Notes: generated by a model from the sequence alone, not told the origin. A DNA stretch of 64,000 nucleotides from Alistipes sp. (GCA_017937765.1 JAGBCY010000018.1:1-64000); one strand, 5' to 3'. Shown: positions 26,029 through 35,752, counted from the stretch's first letter. Numbers and translations are program-made.

Positions 26029-27123
26029 ATGGAAACACTTAGAACTTCACAGCAGATTGTCGTCACGCTCGATGCTGGCGGCACCAATTTCGTCTTTGGC
26101 GCAATGTCGGACGGAAAACCATTTGGCGAGAGCCTTACACTCCCTTCGAAGGCACACGATCTCGACCTCTGTCTCGGTACGCTTATCGAGGGTTTCGAGC
26201 GAATCATCGAGTCGCTGCCCGAAAGACCTATTGCCATTAGCTTTGCGTTCCCCGGTCCTGCCGATTATCGCAACGGTGTCATCGGAGGCTTCCTCCCGAA
26301 CTTCCCATCGTTCCGTGACGGTGTGGCCCTCGGTCCTATGCTCGAGGAGAGGTTTGGAATCCCCGTATATATCAACAACGATGCCGACCTCTTTGCTTAT
26401 GGCGAGGCTGCGGGCGGTGCGTTGCCGCGTGTGAACAGGATGCTCGAGGAGGCGGGCTCGGCGAAGCGTTATCGTAACCTCTTGGGATATACCTTTGGCA
26501 CGGGCTTCGGCTTTGGTTTTGTGATGGATGGTAAGCTCAACCTCGGTGATAATTCGTGCGTTGAGACCTTCTGTCTGAAGCATCGCGACTATCCTGAGTA
26601 TATCGTCGAAGATGGCGTGGCTATAAGGGCCGTGAAGCGCGTATATCGTGAACTCTCTGGAGATGATCGTGATCTCGAGCCGCGCGATATCTTTAACATC
26701 GCAGAGGGTGCGGCTGAGGGTAACGCTGAGGCTGCGAAGGAGAGCTTCGCAACGCTTGGTCGTGTGGCTGGTGATGCGATGGCTACGGCCGTGACGCTGA
26801 TGGATGGAATCATCGTTATCGGTGGTGGACTGACGGGTGCGTCGAAGTATTTTATGCCGGCACTTCTCGAGGAGATGCGTGCAGAGATTCGGACTATGTC
26901 GGGCGATAGCCTGAATCGCGTTCAGATGAAAGTGTATAATCTCGATGATAAGGCTGAGTTCGAGGAGTTTGCACGTGGCAACTCAACTAAAATCAAGGTC
27001 TATGGAAGTGACCGTGAGGTGGACTACGACCCAGTAAAACGTATAGGTGTTACACTCTCGGATATTGGCGCGAGCAACGCTGTATCGCTCGGTGCGTATC
27101 TCTATGCTATCAATAATAAATAG
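26029..27123 (+). CDS. ROK family sugar kinase
   Basis: ATP-dependent sugar kinase of the ROK family, probably a glucokinase-like enzyme; the precise sugar is not fixed by sequence. The phosphate-binding motif LDAGGTNFVFG is at residues 14-24, a second ATP/sugar element FGTGFGFGFV near 165-175, and the adenosine-side motif IIVIGGGLTGA near 262-272. The CxCGxxGCxE zinc cluster of typical ROK proteins is degenerate here (only CVETFCLKH is seen), so it may be a divergent subgroup. 364 residues, somewhat longer than the usual 300-320. Monocistronic, convergent with the aminotransferase gene. Confidence 0.85.
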   Translation: METLRTSQQIVVTLDAGGTNFVFGAMSDGKPFGESLTLPSKAHDLDLCLGTLIEGFERIIESLPERPIAISFAFPGPADYRNGVIGGFLPNFPSFRDGVALGPMLEERFGIPVYINNDADLFAYGEAAGGALPRVNRMLEEAGSAKRYRNLLGYTFGTGFGFGFVMDGKLNLGDNSCVETFCLKHRDYPEYIVEDGVAIRAVKRVYRELSGDDRDLEPRDIFNIAEGAAEGNAEAAKESFATLGRVAGDAMATAVTLMDGIIVIGGGLTGASKYFMPALLEEMRAEIRTMSGDSLNRVQMKVYNLDDKAEFEEFARGNSTKIKVYGSDREVDYDPVKRIGVTLSDIGASNAVSLGAYLYAINNK

Positions 27124-27157
27124 TGGCTCTAAACGGGCAACGGACTAAGGTCACAGA

Positions 27158-27916
27158 CTAAGGCTCCATCTTGTCGGCAATGCGCGAAGCAACGACGGAT
27201 AGGAGCCTATGTTCTTTTATCGAGGCGAAGGATGTGATACCCATAATGTCGACCATAAATATCTCGTCCATACGCATCAGTGACTTGAGGGGTAAGGGGT
27301 GGATGATGAGCTCGATGTCGGCACGGCGAATGGCGTCGCGCGTAGTCACAAACTCCACGCTGTTGTACTCCGCGGGGGTATATACCCTGCCGCGATAGAC
27401 AGCAAAGAGTGGTAGCCACGGGCGGCTAATGGCCTCGTCGGCGTCGTTGAGCCATAATGCTGAGTCGCCACCCGCGCTCTTAACGCGGCTGTCGGCCATT
27501 GCGTCGACGGCGATAGAGACAGATGTAGGGGCTTCGTATTCGGGTGAAGGCATTGTTAATGTAGCGAGTGTTAATCGCTTGGCTCTTAATGCGTAGCCTT
27601 CGTATAAAATTGGTGGCTCCACCTCGAAGGATAGATGTCCCTCGGAGTCTAATCGCATTGCTACCGGGCAGCTCAGCGTGCGGGTCACGCGCGAGGCCTC
27701 GAGGAGCTTTGTGATGATGCGCTCGGCATCCTGCGTGCGGCACAATGAGGCAAAGCCAAAGAGCGCGATGGAGGTATCGCGCAGCAGCATAATATGGCGA
27801 CTGAGGTTGTAGGGGGTGTAGTTGAGCGTGTGTATTCGCTGGAGGATATAGGGGTGTGTGAGGCGAAACGTCGACGCCTCGATAACCCTGCCATCATCCC
27901 ATACAAGCAGCTTCAT
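27158..27916 (-). CDS. Aminotransferase class IV (PabC/BCAT fold)
   Basis: PLP fold-type IV enzyme of 252 residues; the nearest roles are 4-amino-4-deoxychorismate lyase (folate) or branched-chain/D-amino acid aminotransferase. Seen: NLSRHIMLLRDTS (phosphate-side Arg), a candidate catalytic Lys in SRVKSAGGDSALW, the DEAIS segment, and near the C-terminus DEIFMVDIMGITSF, matching the usual DEvFxTsxxxGI pattern. The N-terminus lacks the standard NGxxxxxxDRGxxYGDGxFET segment and is shorter, which fits the pabC-like proteins of Bacteroidales. Last gene of the murB-tilS-holA operon, 9 nt behind holA. The family is likely; the specific activity is uncertain. No partner pabB is nearby. Confidence 0.75.
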   Translation of the reverse strand: MKLLVWDDGRVIEASTFRLTHPYILQRIHTLNYTPYNLSRHIMLLRDTSIALFGFASLCRTQDAERIITKLLEASRVTRTLSCPVAMRLDSEGHLSFEVEPPILYEGYALRAKRLTLATLTMPSPEYEAPTSVSIAVDAMADSRVKSAGGDSALWLNDADEAISRPWLPLFAVYRGRVYTPAEYNSVEFVTTRDAIRRADIELIIHPLPLKSLMRMDEIFMVDIMGITSFASIKEHRLLSVVASRIADKMEP

Positions 27917-27925
27917 ACCCTACCG

Positions 27926-29008
27926 TTATCGTTGAATGAATATCTTGAGTAATAGCTCTTTAAGCAGCTCGCCACCATCTAAGCCGCCGCTATCTACGCC
28001 CTTGCTCTTGGCGTCGTATTCGCGCAGGAGTCCGAGGATGCCAAAGACACGACGGTTGTCCCACTTCGCTACGTGGCTCTTAAGCTCGCGAACGGCGTAG
28101 AGGTTATTAGCGCGGATAAGTGATATAAGTTCGGCATCGGAGGGGAATGGGATGCCACGCTTGCGCGTGAGCCAGCTGTGGTAGTTGAGTAGGAATAGCT
28201 GCTGGAAAAGGCCAAATAACACCGTGATAGTGAGCGTTATGGGATAGCTCTTAGGGTTATGGGCGAAGTGGTCGGCGATGCGCATAGCGCGTGCCATATC
28301 CTGCTTAAGCACGGCGTCGTTGAGCTCGAAGGTGTTGAACTCCTTGGAGATGCCGATGAATTCCTCGATGTGTGTGTCGGTGATGCGCCTCTCGCCCTCG
28401 TTCATCGAGACGCTCAGCTTGTCAAGCTCGCGGGCCATACGTCCGATATCCATACCCACGTGCTCCTTGAGCATAGCCATTGCCTTTGGGTCGATACTGA
28501 AGCCCGTGGAGGCAATATGACCACTGAGCCACGAGTCGATCTCGTAGTCGCGCGGACGTAGCGATTCGAATACACAACCATTCTTCGCGCAGCTCTTGTA
28601 GAAGGCTGTGCGCTTGTCGATGCCACGACCCTGCTCCTTGTTCTTGTAGCAGATGATGAGGATGGTAGATGACTGTGGCTGCGAGGTGTAGTGCACGAGG
28701 TTGTCGATCTTGGTGAGTTGCTGCGCCTCCTTGACGATGACCACCTGATAGGAGCCCATCATAGGCATCTGGCGGCAGAGCATAACAATCTTGCCCGTGT
28801 CGCTATCTTGACCATAGACGGTAAGCTGGTTGAAGGCGCGCTCCGCCTCGTTAAGGATGGTTGCGGAGAGCTTGTCACAGATGGCGTCGATGAAGTAACC
28901 CTCGTCGCCCGAGAGGAGGTAGATGCCTGCGAAACGGCGTGCTTCGATATCCTTCATAATGGCGTTATACGAAGCAATGCAATCGCTGAATTTCACACTC
29001 TTAGCCAT
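27926..29008 (-). CDS. holA: DNA polymerase III subunit delta
   Basis: 360-residue clamp-loader subunit (the wrench that opens the beta sliding clamp). Family segments: IYLLSGDEGYFIDAI near the N-terminus in place of a P-loop, MPMMGSYQVVIVKEAQQL, STILIICYKNKEQGRGIDKR and GMDIGRMARELDKLSV, then a C-terminal helical collar domain. Third gene of the operon: 15 nt behind tilS and 9 nt before the aminotransferase. Confidence 0.93.
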   Translation of the reverse strand: MAKSVKFSDCIASYNAIMKDIEARRFAGIYLLSGDEGYFIDAICDKLSATILNEAERAFNQLTVYGQDSDTGKIVMLCRQMPMMGSYQVVIVKEAQQLTKIDNLVHYTSQPQSSTILIICYKNKEQGRGIDKRTAFYKSCAKNGCVFESLRPRDYEIDSWLSGHIASTGFSIDPKAMAMLKEHVGMDIGRMARELDKLSVSMNEGERRITDTHIEEFIGISKEFNTFELNDAVLKQDMARAMRIADHFAHNPKSYPITLTITVLFGLFQQLFLLNYHSWLTRKRGIPFPSDAELISLIRANNLYAVRELKSHVAKWDNRRVFGILGLLREYDAKSKGVDSGGLDGGELLKELLLKIFIQR

Positions 29009-29023
29009 AGTTATCTAAACCTA

Positions 29024-30367
29024 TTATAGGGTATCACGAATCACACGGAGGACATTCTCGGTCTTACGCGTGATGGCAAATCTGTCGTCCAACCTGCGAC
29101 CGATGACCCAGACGATATCGTCGCCTGAGAGAAGCACAAACTGGCGGCTCTTCTCGGCCATCGAGACCTTCTTGTCGATGAGGTAGTCGCTCAGCTTCTT
29201 ACGTCCCGACATACCGAACGGGATGAACCAGTCGCCCTCCTGCCAGCGGCGGACACGCAGTGGGAATTGCAGCTTGTCGACATCTAAGAGAGCTACGTTC
29301 TCACCCTGATCGAGGTTGTCGATAAAGTCGATGTTGGTATATTCGTAGTAGAGCACCGAGCCGCCAGCATAGGAGCGTACCGTACCACGCTCGACGGTTG
29401 TCTCGCAAGTGTCATCCTCCAAGATGGGAGCGACGACGACATCGCCGCGATCAACCGTTGCAACCCACTCGCGCGAATAGAACCTACGGCCCGTAGCCCC
29501 ATTGTCGAGAGCGTGGCAGAGGGCATCGACAACATCGCCCTTGAAGCCGTACTCGGAGTTGAGAATCTCGTAGATGACGTAGTTGCGCGGGAGTGTGGGG
29601 CGTATATTTCCTATGCGTAGTGTGTGGATATCGCCGTTGTGCTCGAGCGACTCGCTCTTGACGATGTTTATAGCCGAGGTGATAAAATCCTGAGCCTGGC
29701 TGAGGCGTGCGATGTTGCGACGCATAATCGTCGTGAACTGCGGGTTGATCTCCTTGAGCATAGGCACCAGACCGAGGCGCACCTTGTTACGGAGGTATTT
29801 CGTCGAGCGGTTCGATGAGTCCTCGCGGAAGGGAATGTGGTGGGCAACGGCATAGTCGTGGATATCCTTGCGTGTGGCGAACATCATCGGGCGGACAACA
29901 CGGCCCACCTGCGTGGTGATGCCCGTGAGGCCGCGGAGGCCCGTGCCTCGAAGCATATTTATAAAGAATGTCTCTATGGAGTCGTTGCTGTGGTGGGCGA
30001 TAGCAATGGCCGTGTAGCCGTGCTCGTTGCATAGCTCCTTGAACCAAGCGTAGCGGAGACGGCGCGCTGCCATCTCCATAGACTCTCCTGTCCGCTCCAT
30101 CTCACCCTCGGTATCGAAGCGGCGGTTGTAGAACTCGGCACCATAGCGGCGTGCCTCCGTCTCCACGAGGATCTCATCTTCGTCGCTCTCCTTGCCGCGG
30201 AGCTGGAAGTTGCAGTGGGCAACGCCAAAGCGGTAGCCAGCTGCCGCCGTGAGCGACATCATAACCATAGAGTCGACACCACCCGAGACGGTAAGCAGTA
30301 TCTTGTCGTCGTGCGAGAAGAGTTCGTTCTCCTCGATATATTTCTCAAATCCGTCGAGTAACAGCAT
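29024..30367 (-). CDS. tilS: tRNA(Ile)-lysidine synthetase
   Basis: Converts C34 of the CAU anticodon of tRNA(Ile2) to lysidine using ATP and lysine, needed to decode AUA. The PP-loop SGGVDS is at residues 28-33, followed by GVAHCNFQLRG and the HHSNDSIETFFINMLRGTG segment characteristic of TilS. The C-terminal extension (about 340-447) ends with KKLSDYLIDKKVSMAEK, typical of the tRNA-binding domain. Overlaps nothing; 3 nt behind murB and 15 nt before holA. Confidence 0.96.
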   Translation of the reverse strand: MLLLDGFEKYIEENELFSHDDKILLTVSGGVDSMVMMSLTAAAGYRFGVAHCNFQLRGKESDEDEILVETEARRYGAEFYNRRFDTEGEMERTGESMEMAARRLRYAWFKELCNEHGYTAIAIAHHSNDSIETFFINMLRGTGLRGLTGITTQVGRVVRPMMFATRKDIHDYAVAHHIPFREDSSNRSTKYLRNKVRLGLVPMLKEINPQFTTIMRRNIARLSQAQDFITSAINIVKSESLEHNGDIHTLRIGNIRPTLPRNYVIYEILNSEYGFKGDVVDALCHALDNGATGRRFYSREWVATVDRGDVVVAPILEDDTCETTVERGTVRSYAGGSVLYYEYTNIDFIDNLDQGENVALLDVDKLQFPLRVRRWQEGDWFIPFGMSGRKKLSDYLIDKKVSMAEKSRQFVLLSGDDIVWVIGRRLDDRFAITRKTENVLRVIRDTL

Positions 30368-30370
30368 AAT

Positions 30371-31384
30371 CTACAATATATTAACCTCGGGGCTGATGGC
30401 CACGTCGAAGCACTCCTTCACGCGGCTGCATACGTAGTCGGCCAGAGCTATAACCTCGCTGCCCGTAGCCCCGCCATAGTTCACCAACACCAGTGCCTGA
30501 CGGTCGTGAACACCCACCGATCCCGAGCGGTAGCCCTTGAGCCCTGCGCGGTCGATAAGCCAGCCGGCGGCCAGCTTGACGCTCTCCGTAGTGCCCGCCA
30601 CGGCGTAGTGAGGCATATCGGGATATTGCTTCAACAATCTCTCTGCCACCTCCTTCGCAACAACGGGATTTTTGAAGAAACTGCCGGCGTTGCCTAAAAT
30701 CTTCGGGTCGGGGAGCTTCGACGATCGGATGGCACAGATAGCCTCGCGGATGTTGCGAAGCGTGGCACCACCGCGGGCCTCGACCTCCTTGATGACATCG
30801 CCATAGCCGAGGTTAGGCTTTGGTGTACGGTGCAGGCGGAACTCTACCGCTAAGATGATGGCCACGCCGCGAAGCTCGTGCTTGAAGATGCTCTCGCGGT
30901 AGCCAAACGAGCACTCCTCATTGCGGAGTCTTACAACGTTTAACGTCTTGGTGTCGAAGTACTCAACCGTGGTTATCGCATCCTTTGCTTCAGCTCCGTA
31001 GGCTCCGATGTTTTGGACGGGTGCAGCTCCTACCGAGCTCGGTATCATCGAGAGGTTCTCGATGCCCCAGAGTCCCTCCTCGACGCTCCACTCGACAAGC
31101 GCATCCCAGTCGTGGGCAGCCTCGACACGGATGTCGACACTCTCGCCATCGTCGTTAAGGATTGTGCGCTTAGAGCTTGTGGGGCTGAGAATCACGCCGT
31201 CGTAGCGTTGGGTAAAGAGGGTGTTATTGCCGCCACCGAGGACGTACCACTTGGCGGGTTTCTGCTCCGCGAAATAGTCGCGCAGATCGTCAGCCGTCTC
31301 AAACTCAACGAGCTGGGCAGCACTCTCTACAACGCCGAAGCTATTGCGATTCTGAAGATTTATGTCATTATATGTTCGTTTCAT
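30371..31384 (-). CDS. murB: UDP-N-acetylenolpyruvoylglucosamine reductase
   Basis: FAD/NADPH enzyme that reduces UDP-GlcNAc-enolpyruvate to UDP-MurNAc in peptidoglycan synthesis. 337 residues, type I MurB. Seen: WYVLGGGNNTLF (FAD loop), MIPSSVGAAPVQNIGAYG, and GNAGSFFKNPVV whose Ser is the proton donor; the last domain contains the GSEVIALAD segment with the catalytic Glu. First gene of a four-gene operon. A TAACTTTG -7 box ends only 4 nt before the ATG at 31384. Confidence 0.97.
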   Translation of the reverse strand: MKRTYNDINLQNRNSFGVVESAAQLVEFETADDLRDYFAEQKPAKWYVLGGGNNTLFTQRYDGVILSPTSSKRTILNDDGESVDIRVEAAHDWDALVEWSVEEGLWGIENLSMIPSSVGAAPVQNIGAYGAEAKDAITTVEYFDTKTLNVVRLRNEECSFGYRESIFKHELRGVAIILAVEFRLHRTPKPNLGYGDVIKEVEARGGATLRNIREAICAIRSSKLPDPKILGNAGSFFKNPVVAKEVAERLLKQYPDMPHYAVAGTTESVKLAAGWLIDRAGLKGYRSGSVGVHDRQALVLVNYGGATGSEVIALADYVCSRVKECFDVAISPEVNIL

Positions 31385-31388
31385 AGCG

Positions 31389-31396
31389 CAAAGTTA
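31389..31396 (-). promoter_or_regulatory. -7 box of murB (TAACTTTG), near-leaderless
   Basis: TAnnTTTG match on the minus strand ending 4 nt before the murB ATG at 31384. A TTC (close to TTG) lies 20 nt upstream. The transcript is predicted to have essentially no leader. Confidence 0.6.
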
Positions 31397-31492
31397 AAAA
31401 TTTTTGCTAAATTTGTGAACCATTTTGCGACATTTATCGTCAGCGGTCAAATATTATATTTGAAAATATTAATAATAAACCTAAATACTACT

Positions 31493-32926
31493 ATGTTTAC
31501 ACACGACGACATCAAACAGATTGAGGCTCGCGGACTCAGCGTAGCGGATGTAGAACGACAGATTGAGAACTTTCGTAACGGTTTCCCATCGCTTCCGGTG
31601 GTGAGGGCTGCATCGGGTGGCGACGGAGTGCGTCAACTCTCGGACGACGAGGTGCGCGAGGCTGAGGCTCTCTATGAGGGGCGTATGAAGGAGCTACGCA
31701 CGGTGAAGTTTGTACCCGCCTCGGGTGCTGCGACGCGTATGTTCAAGGAGCTCTTCGAGTATGTCAACGACGACAAGCGTACGCCGGGTATCGACAAGCT
31801 CATCACCAACCTCGAGAAGTTCGCATTCTTCCCCGAGTTGGCCAAGTTCCTCAAGCCACAGATCGAGGATAAGGATGTCGTGCGTAACATCATCATCGAC
31901 GGCCTTGAGTATGGTGCAAAGCCTAAGGGTCTCGTGACGTTCCACGCCTATAAGGATGGTGCGCGTAAGCCTGTCGAGGAGCACCTTGTGGAGGCTGCGC
32001 TATATGCTTCGAATGGCGAGCGTGCGGCTATTCACTTTACCGTATCGCCCGAGCATCAAGCTGGTTTCGAGGCACTTCTTGCCGAGCGTCAGCGTCACTA
32101 TGAGGATAAGTTCGGTATTCGTTACGATGTGTCGTTCTCGGTGCAGAGCCCCGCAACAGATACCATCGCCGTGAACCCCGACAACACGCCGTTCCGTACC
32201 GACGATGGAAAACTCTTGTTCCGTCCTGCGGGCCACGGTGCACTTATCACGAACCTCGATAAGCTCGATGCTGATGTTGTATTTGTGAAGAATATCGACA
32301 ATGTGACAACTGACGAGCGTAAGCCCGACACCGTGACGTTCAAGCGTGTGTTGGCTGGCGAGTTGCTGCGCTTGCAGGCTCGCTCGTTCGAGTTGCTTCG
32401 TGCTCTTGAGCGTGGTGAAGATGTTGTGTGTGAGGCTGTTGCCTTCCTTCGTGATGAGCTGTGCTGCAAGCTGCCCGAGGCTGCATCGCGTGAGCTTGTT
32501 GTGGCGACGCTCGATCGTCCTATTCGTGTCTGCGGTATGGTTAAGAATGAGGGCGAGCCTGGCGGTGGTCCGTTCTGGGTACGTGACGACGAGGGCAGAG
32601 AGCAGTTGCAGATTGCCGAGTCGAGCCAGATATCGAAGGAGAATATGCACCTTATGAAGGAGGCTACGCACTTCAACCCCGTAGATCTTGTATGTGGCGT
32701 TATGCGCTACGACGGCACAAAGTATGATCTCACCAAGTACACCGACCCCAAGACTGGATTTATCTCGTCGAAGTCGGCAGGTGGTAGAGAGCTTCGTGCT
32801 CAGGAACTTCCCGGTCTTTGGAACGGTGCGATGGCTAACTGGAACACGCTCTTTGTAGAGGTGCCCATCACGACATTCTCGCCGGTTAAGGTTGTGCAGG
32901 ATTTGTTGCGTCCCGAGCACCAGTAA
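31493..32926 (+). CDS. DUF4301 family protein
   Basis: Conserved Bacteroidetes protein of 477 residues with unknown function. The N-terminus FTHDDIKQIEARGLSV and the segment VPASGAATRMFKELFEY are hallmark stretches; the latter looks like a nucleotidyl- or sugar-phosphate-binding loop, and GVLI-type pyrophosphorylase features have been suggested by such loops, but I cannot assign a reaction. No signal peptide or membrane segment, so cytosolic. The open frame extends upstream to 31013 but that part lies antisense to murB; the ATG at 31493 matches the family start and follows a TATATTTG box at 31455-31462. A strong terminator follows at 32965-33018, so it is monocistronic. Confidence 0.85.
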   Translation: MFTHDDIKQIEARGLSVADVERQIENFRNGFPSLPVVRAASGGDGVRQLSDDEVREAEALYEGRMKELRTVKFVPASGAATRMFKELFEYVNDDKRTPGIDKLITNLEKFAFFPELAKFLKPQIEDKDVVRNIIIDGLEYGAKPKGLVTFHAYKDGARKPVEEHLVEAALYASNGERAAIHFTVSPEHQAGFEALLAERQRHYEDKFGIRYDVSFSVQSPATDTIAVNPDNTPFRTDDGKLLFRPAGHGALITNLDKLDADVVFVKNIDNVTTDERKPDTVTFKRVLAGELLRLQARSFELLRALERGEDVVCEAVAFLRDELCCKLPEAASRELVVATLDRPIRVCGMVKNEGEPGGGPFWVRDDEGREQLQIAESSQISKENMHLMKEATHFNPVDLVCGVMRYDGTKYDLTKYTDPKTGFISSKSAGGRELRAQELPGLWNGAMANWNTLFVEVPITTFSPVKVVQDLLRPEHQ

Positions 32927-32964
32927 TTTCTTGTGATAAGCCGCAATCCGCGGTACCAAACCTC

Positions 32965-33018
32965 AGAGCCCCGAATGGGAAATACGCTTAAGTATGTCCC
33001 ATTCGGTGCTCTTTCCTT
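32965..33018 (+). terminator. Terminator of the DUF4301 gene
   Basis: Stem AGAGCCCCGAATGGGA (32965-32980) with TCCCATTCGGTGCTCT (32997-33012), one mismatch, then TTCCTTT. The loop can extend the stem (ATAC/GTAT). Confidence 0.75.
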
Positions 33019-33087
33019 TGGCACCACATCTCACGACTTCTGATAAGAAATTAGGGTGTGCTATCCCTAACGTTGTATCTTCATTGA

Positions 33088-33130
33088 TAATTACTACTAA
33101 TTACTCACTCCTCACTACTAATTACTCATT
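33088..33130. repeat. Low-complexity intergenic repeat (TTACTACTAATTACTCACT type)
   Basis: Short units built from ACTAATTACTCACT, the reverse complement of the AATTAGTAGTGAGTA units seen at 38230-38286, 38887-38925, 41451-41486 and 57467-57500. Non-coding. Confidence 0.7.
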
Positions 33131-33140
33131 GTCTTAGTGT

Positions 33141-33232
33141 GTCATTCTGAATGTAGTGAAGAATCACAAGGTCTCTACTTACATCATAACGTCGTGCTAA
33201 GCGAGAGATCCTTCGCCAAGGCTCAGGATGAC
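33141..33232. repeat. Inverted-repeat-ended intergenic element (GTCATTCTGA...TCAGGATGAC)
   Basis: A 92-bp element with near-perfect 10-bp terminal inverted repeats and inner TGAAGAATC and GATCCTTCG arms. A second member is at 57355-57457. It resembles the widespread GTCATTCTGAG-type palindromic repeats of Bacteroidetes; no ORF. The remainder of the stretch 33019-33331 shows nothing else I can name. Confidence 0.65.
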
Positions 33233-33331
33233 AACGTGGTTGCGTTATGCGTGCGATGACAGCTACGGCGTGTCCGTCCCTGCTGTGATCGCTATGCTGT
33301 GTTATACCCTTGCCTTAAACGCGCTTTTTCT

Positions 33332-33361
33332 TTGTGCTTTCGGATTTTTTTGCTACATTTG
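33332..33361 (+). promoter_or_regulatory. Promoter of typA (TTG-N19-TACATTTG)
   Basis: TTG at 33332-33334 and TACATTTG at 33354-33361 with 19 nt between. The leader to the ATG at 33383 is about 15 nt. Confidence 0.75.
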
Positions 33362-33382
33362 TCGCGTCTAAAATTAAATAGT

Positions 33383-35185
33383 ATGCGAAAACTACGCAAC
33401 ATTGCAATTATCGCCCACGTAGACCACGGTAAGACTACGCTTGTTGATAAGATGATTATGCAGGGTAACCTTGTGCGCGACAACGAGCACACGGGTGGCG
33501 ATCTCATTATGGACAACAACGACATCGAGCGAGAGCGCGGAATCACCATCCTCTCGAAGAATGTGTCGGTAATATACAAAGACTACAAAATCAACATCAT
33601 CGATACCCCGGGTCACGCCGACTTCGGCGGCGAGGTGGAGCGCGTGCTTAATATGTGCGACGGCGTACTGTTGCTCGTCGATGCCTTCGAGGGTACTATG
33701 CCTCAGACGCGTTTTGTGCTGCAGAAGGCTCTGTCGTTGGGTAAGAAGCCTATCGTAGTTATTAACAAGGTGGATAAGGAGAATTGTCGTCCCGAGGTGG
33801 TTAACGAGCAGGTGTTCGACCTGATGTTCACGCTCGGAGCCACCGAGGAGCAGCTCGACTATAAGACAATCTACGGCTCGGCAAAGCAGGGCTGGATGTC
33901 GCACGTGCTCACAGAGCGCACCGACTCGATTACGCCCCTACTGGATACCATCATCGACGAGATCCCCGAGCCCGAGGTTGTGGACGGCACGGTGCAGATG
34001 CTCGTAACGTCGCTCGAGTATTCGCCCTATGTTGGCCGTATCGCGGTGGGTAAGGTTACGCGTGGTGCCCTCACGACGGGACAGAATGTGACGCTTGCAA
34101 AGCGCGATGGCACGCTTGTGAAAACCAAGATTAAGGATCTGATGGTGTTCGAGGGTCTGGGCAAGGCTAAGGCTGAGCGTGTGGAGTGCGGTGAGATTTG
34201 TGCCCTTGTGGGTATCGAGGGCTTCGAGATTGGCGATACGATCTGCGACTTTGCGGACCCCGAACCACTGCCACCTATTGCGATAGATGAGCCTACGATG
34301 TCTATGTTGTTCACTATCAATAATTCGCCATTCTTTGGTAAGGATGGTAAGTATGTCACCTCGCGCCATATCAAGGAGCGTCTCGACAGGGAGCTCGAGA
34401 AGAACCTCGCGCTGCGTGTGGAACCGGGACAGAATGCCGACTCGTTTGTGGTATATGGCCGTGGCGTCTTGCACCTCTCGGTGCTTATCGAGACTATGCG
34501 TCGCGAGGGTTACGAGTTGCAGGTTGGACAGCCGAAGGTTATCACTAAGGAGATTGACGGCGTTAAGTGCGAGCCCGTGGAGGAGATGACGGTGGATTGC
34601 CCCGATGAGTGTGCCGGCACGGTTATCGAGCTTGCTACGCGTCGTAAGGGTCAGTTGGTGAATATGGAGTCGGCAAATGAGTGTACGCGTCTGGAGTTTG
34701 TGATTCCGTCGCGTGGCATCATCGGCCTGCGTTCGACGATGATAACGGCAACGGCAGGTGAGGCTATTATGACCCACCGCCTCAAGGACTTCGAGCCCTG
34801 GATGGGTGAGATCGAGAACCGCACCTCGGGAGCCATCATCGCCTCGGAGACGGGTACGGCATACGCCTATTCTATCGACAAGTTGCAAGATAGAGGCAAG
34901 TTCTTCATCTCGCCGATGGAGCAGGTCTACTGCGGTCAGGTTGTTGGCGAGCATACGCGCTCGAACGACATCACGGTGAACGTGACCAAGGCTAAGCAGC
35001 TGACGAATATGCGTGCTTCGGGCTCGGATGAAAAGACCTCGATTGCACCGCCAGTGGTGTTCTCGTTGGAGGAGGCGTTGGAGTATATCCGCGAGGATGA
35101 ATATGTGAAGGTGACGCCTAAGTCGATGCGACTTAGGAAGATACTCCTCTCGGAGGTGGACCGCAAGCGCGCCTCGAAAGAGTAA
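33383..35185 (+). CDS. typA: Ribosome-associated translational GTPase TypA/BipA
   Basis: EF-G-like GTPase that binds the ribosome and supports 50S assembly and growth under stress. The 600 residues have G1 [11 protein letters not shown] (about 11-21), switch [17 protein letters not shown] (G3), NKVDKEN (G4), then domain II, two EF-G-like domains ([20 protein letters not shown]) and the BipA-specific C-terminus. A longer frame starts at 33299, but the extra 28 codons cover the promoter; ATG at 33383 gives the family start [16 protein letters not shown]. rpiB follows 26 nt later and may be co-transcribed. Confidence 0.97.
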   Translation: MRKLRNIAIIAHVDHGKTTLVDKMIMQGNLVRDNEHTGGDLIMDNNDIERERGITILSKNVSVIYKDYKINIIDTPGHADFGGEVERVLNMCDGVLLLVDAFEGTMPQTRFVLQKALSLGKKPIVVINKVDKENCRPEVVNEQVFDLMFTLGATEEQLDYKTIYGSAKQGWMSHVLTERTDSITPLLDTIIDEIPEPEVVDGTVQMLVTSLEYSPYVGRIAVGKVTRGALTTGQNVTLAKRDGTLVKTKIKDLMVFEGLGKAKAERVECGEICALVGIEGFEIGDTICDFADPEPLPPIAIDEPTMSMLFTINNSPFFGKDGKYVTSRHIKERLDRELEKNLALRVEPGQNADSFVVYGRGVLHLSVLIETMRREGYELQVGQPKVITKEIDGVKCEPVEEMTVDCPDECAGTVIELATRRKGQLVNMESANECTRLEFVIPSRGIIGLRSTMITATAGEAIMTHRLKDFEPWMGEIENRTSGAIIASETGTAYAYSIDKLQDRGKFFISPMEQVYCGQVVGEHTRSNDITVNVTKAKQLTNMRASGSDEKTSIAPPVVFSLEEALEYIREDEYVKVTPKSMRLRKILLSEVDRKRASKE

Positions 35186-35211
35186 GTAACGAACCTAAAA
35201 CTATAAGACAA

Positions 35212-35652
35212 ATGGAAAAGAAAATCGGTATTGCGTGTGACCACGCTGCTTACGACCTCAAGGAGTTTCTCGTAGGCTATCTCTCGACTAAAGGCTTCGA
35301 GGTGAAGGACTTTGGTTGCCACTCGGAGGAGTCTGTCGACTATCCCGACTTCGCTCACCCGCTTGCTGAGGCTATCGAGAATGGTGAGCTGGAGCGTGGT
35401 ATCGGCCTCTGTGGCTCGGGAGAGGGTATCTCTATGACCCTAAATAAGCACCAGGCTATACGTGCTGCTCTCTGCTGGATTCCTGAGATTGCAAAGCTCT
35501 CGCGTCAGCACAACAACTCTAACGTGCTCTGTATGCCTGCACGCTTTATCTCAAACGACGAGGCTTTAGAGATGCTCAACATCTGGCTCGAGACCGAGTT
35601 CGAGGGTGGTCGTCACCAGCGTCGCTTGGACAAGATGCCCATCCAGAAGTAG
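35212..35652 (+). CDS. rpiB: Ribose 5-phosphate isomerase B
   Basis: Interconverts ribose 5-phosphate and ribulose 5-phosphate in the pentose phosphate pathway. 146 residues, the normal length. It starts with KKIGIACDHAAYDLKEFL (Asp-His of the phosphate/sugar site), has GIGLCGSGEGISM carrying the catalytic Cys, and HNNSNVLCMPARFIS. The gene lies 26 nt behind typA; a terminator hairpin follows at 35894-35928. Confidence 0.96.
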   Translation: MEKKIGIACDHAAYDLKEFLVGYLSTKGFEVKDFGCHSEESVDYPDFAHPLAEAIENGELERGIGLCGSGEGISMTLNKHQAIRAALCWIPEIAKLSRQHNNSNVLCMPARFISNDEALEMLNIWLETEFEGGRHQRRLDKMPIQK

Positions 35653-35681
35653 TTGCCGAGACCGGGGCAGGTGGCAAAGGC

Positions 35682-35752
35682 CAGTGTCAATGTCAGAAGT
35701 CTGTGGTCGGAGGTCAGTGCTAATGTCAGAAGGCTGTGGTCGGAGGTCAGTG
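35682..35752. repeat. 33-bp tandem repeat, about 2.2 copies
   Basis: Copy 1 at 35682-35714 and copy 2 at 35715-35747 differ at three positions; a third partial unit (CAGTG) follows. The unit holds AATGTCAGAAG and CTGTGGTCGGAGGT. Non-coding, downstream of rpiB. Confidence 0.75.

Noticed and set aside
31013-31492. 160-codon extension of the DUF4301 frame
   Set aside because: It lies antisense to murB; the family start and promoter support ATG 31493.
32000-32959. 319-codon frame antisense to the DUF4301 gene
   Set aside because: No promoter, no conserved motif, opposite to a well supported gene.
33088-33130. Possible CRISPR array
   Set aside because: Units are short, low complexity and adjoin without unique spacers.
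33938-34954. 338-codon frame antisense to typA
   Set aside because: Composition follows the sense gene and no domain is seen.
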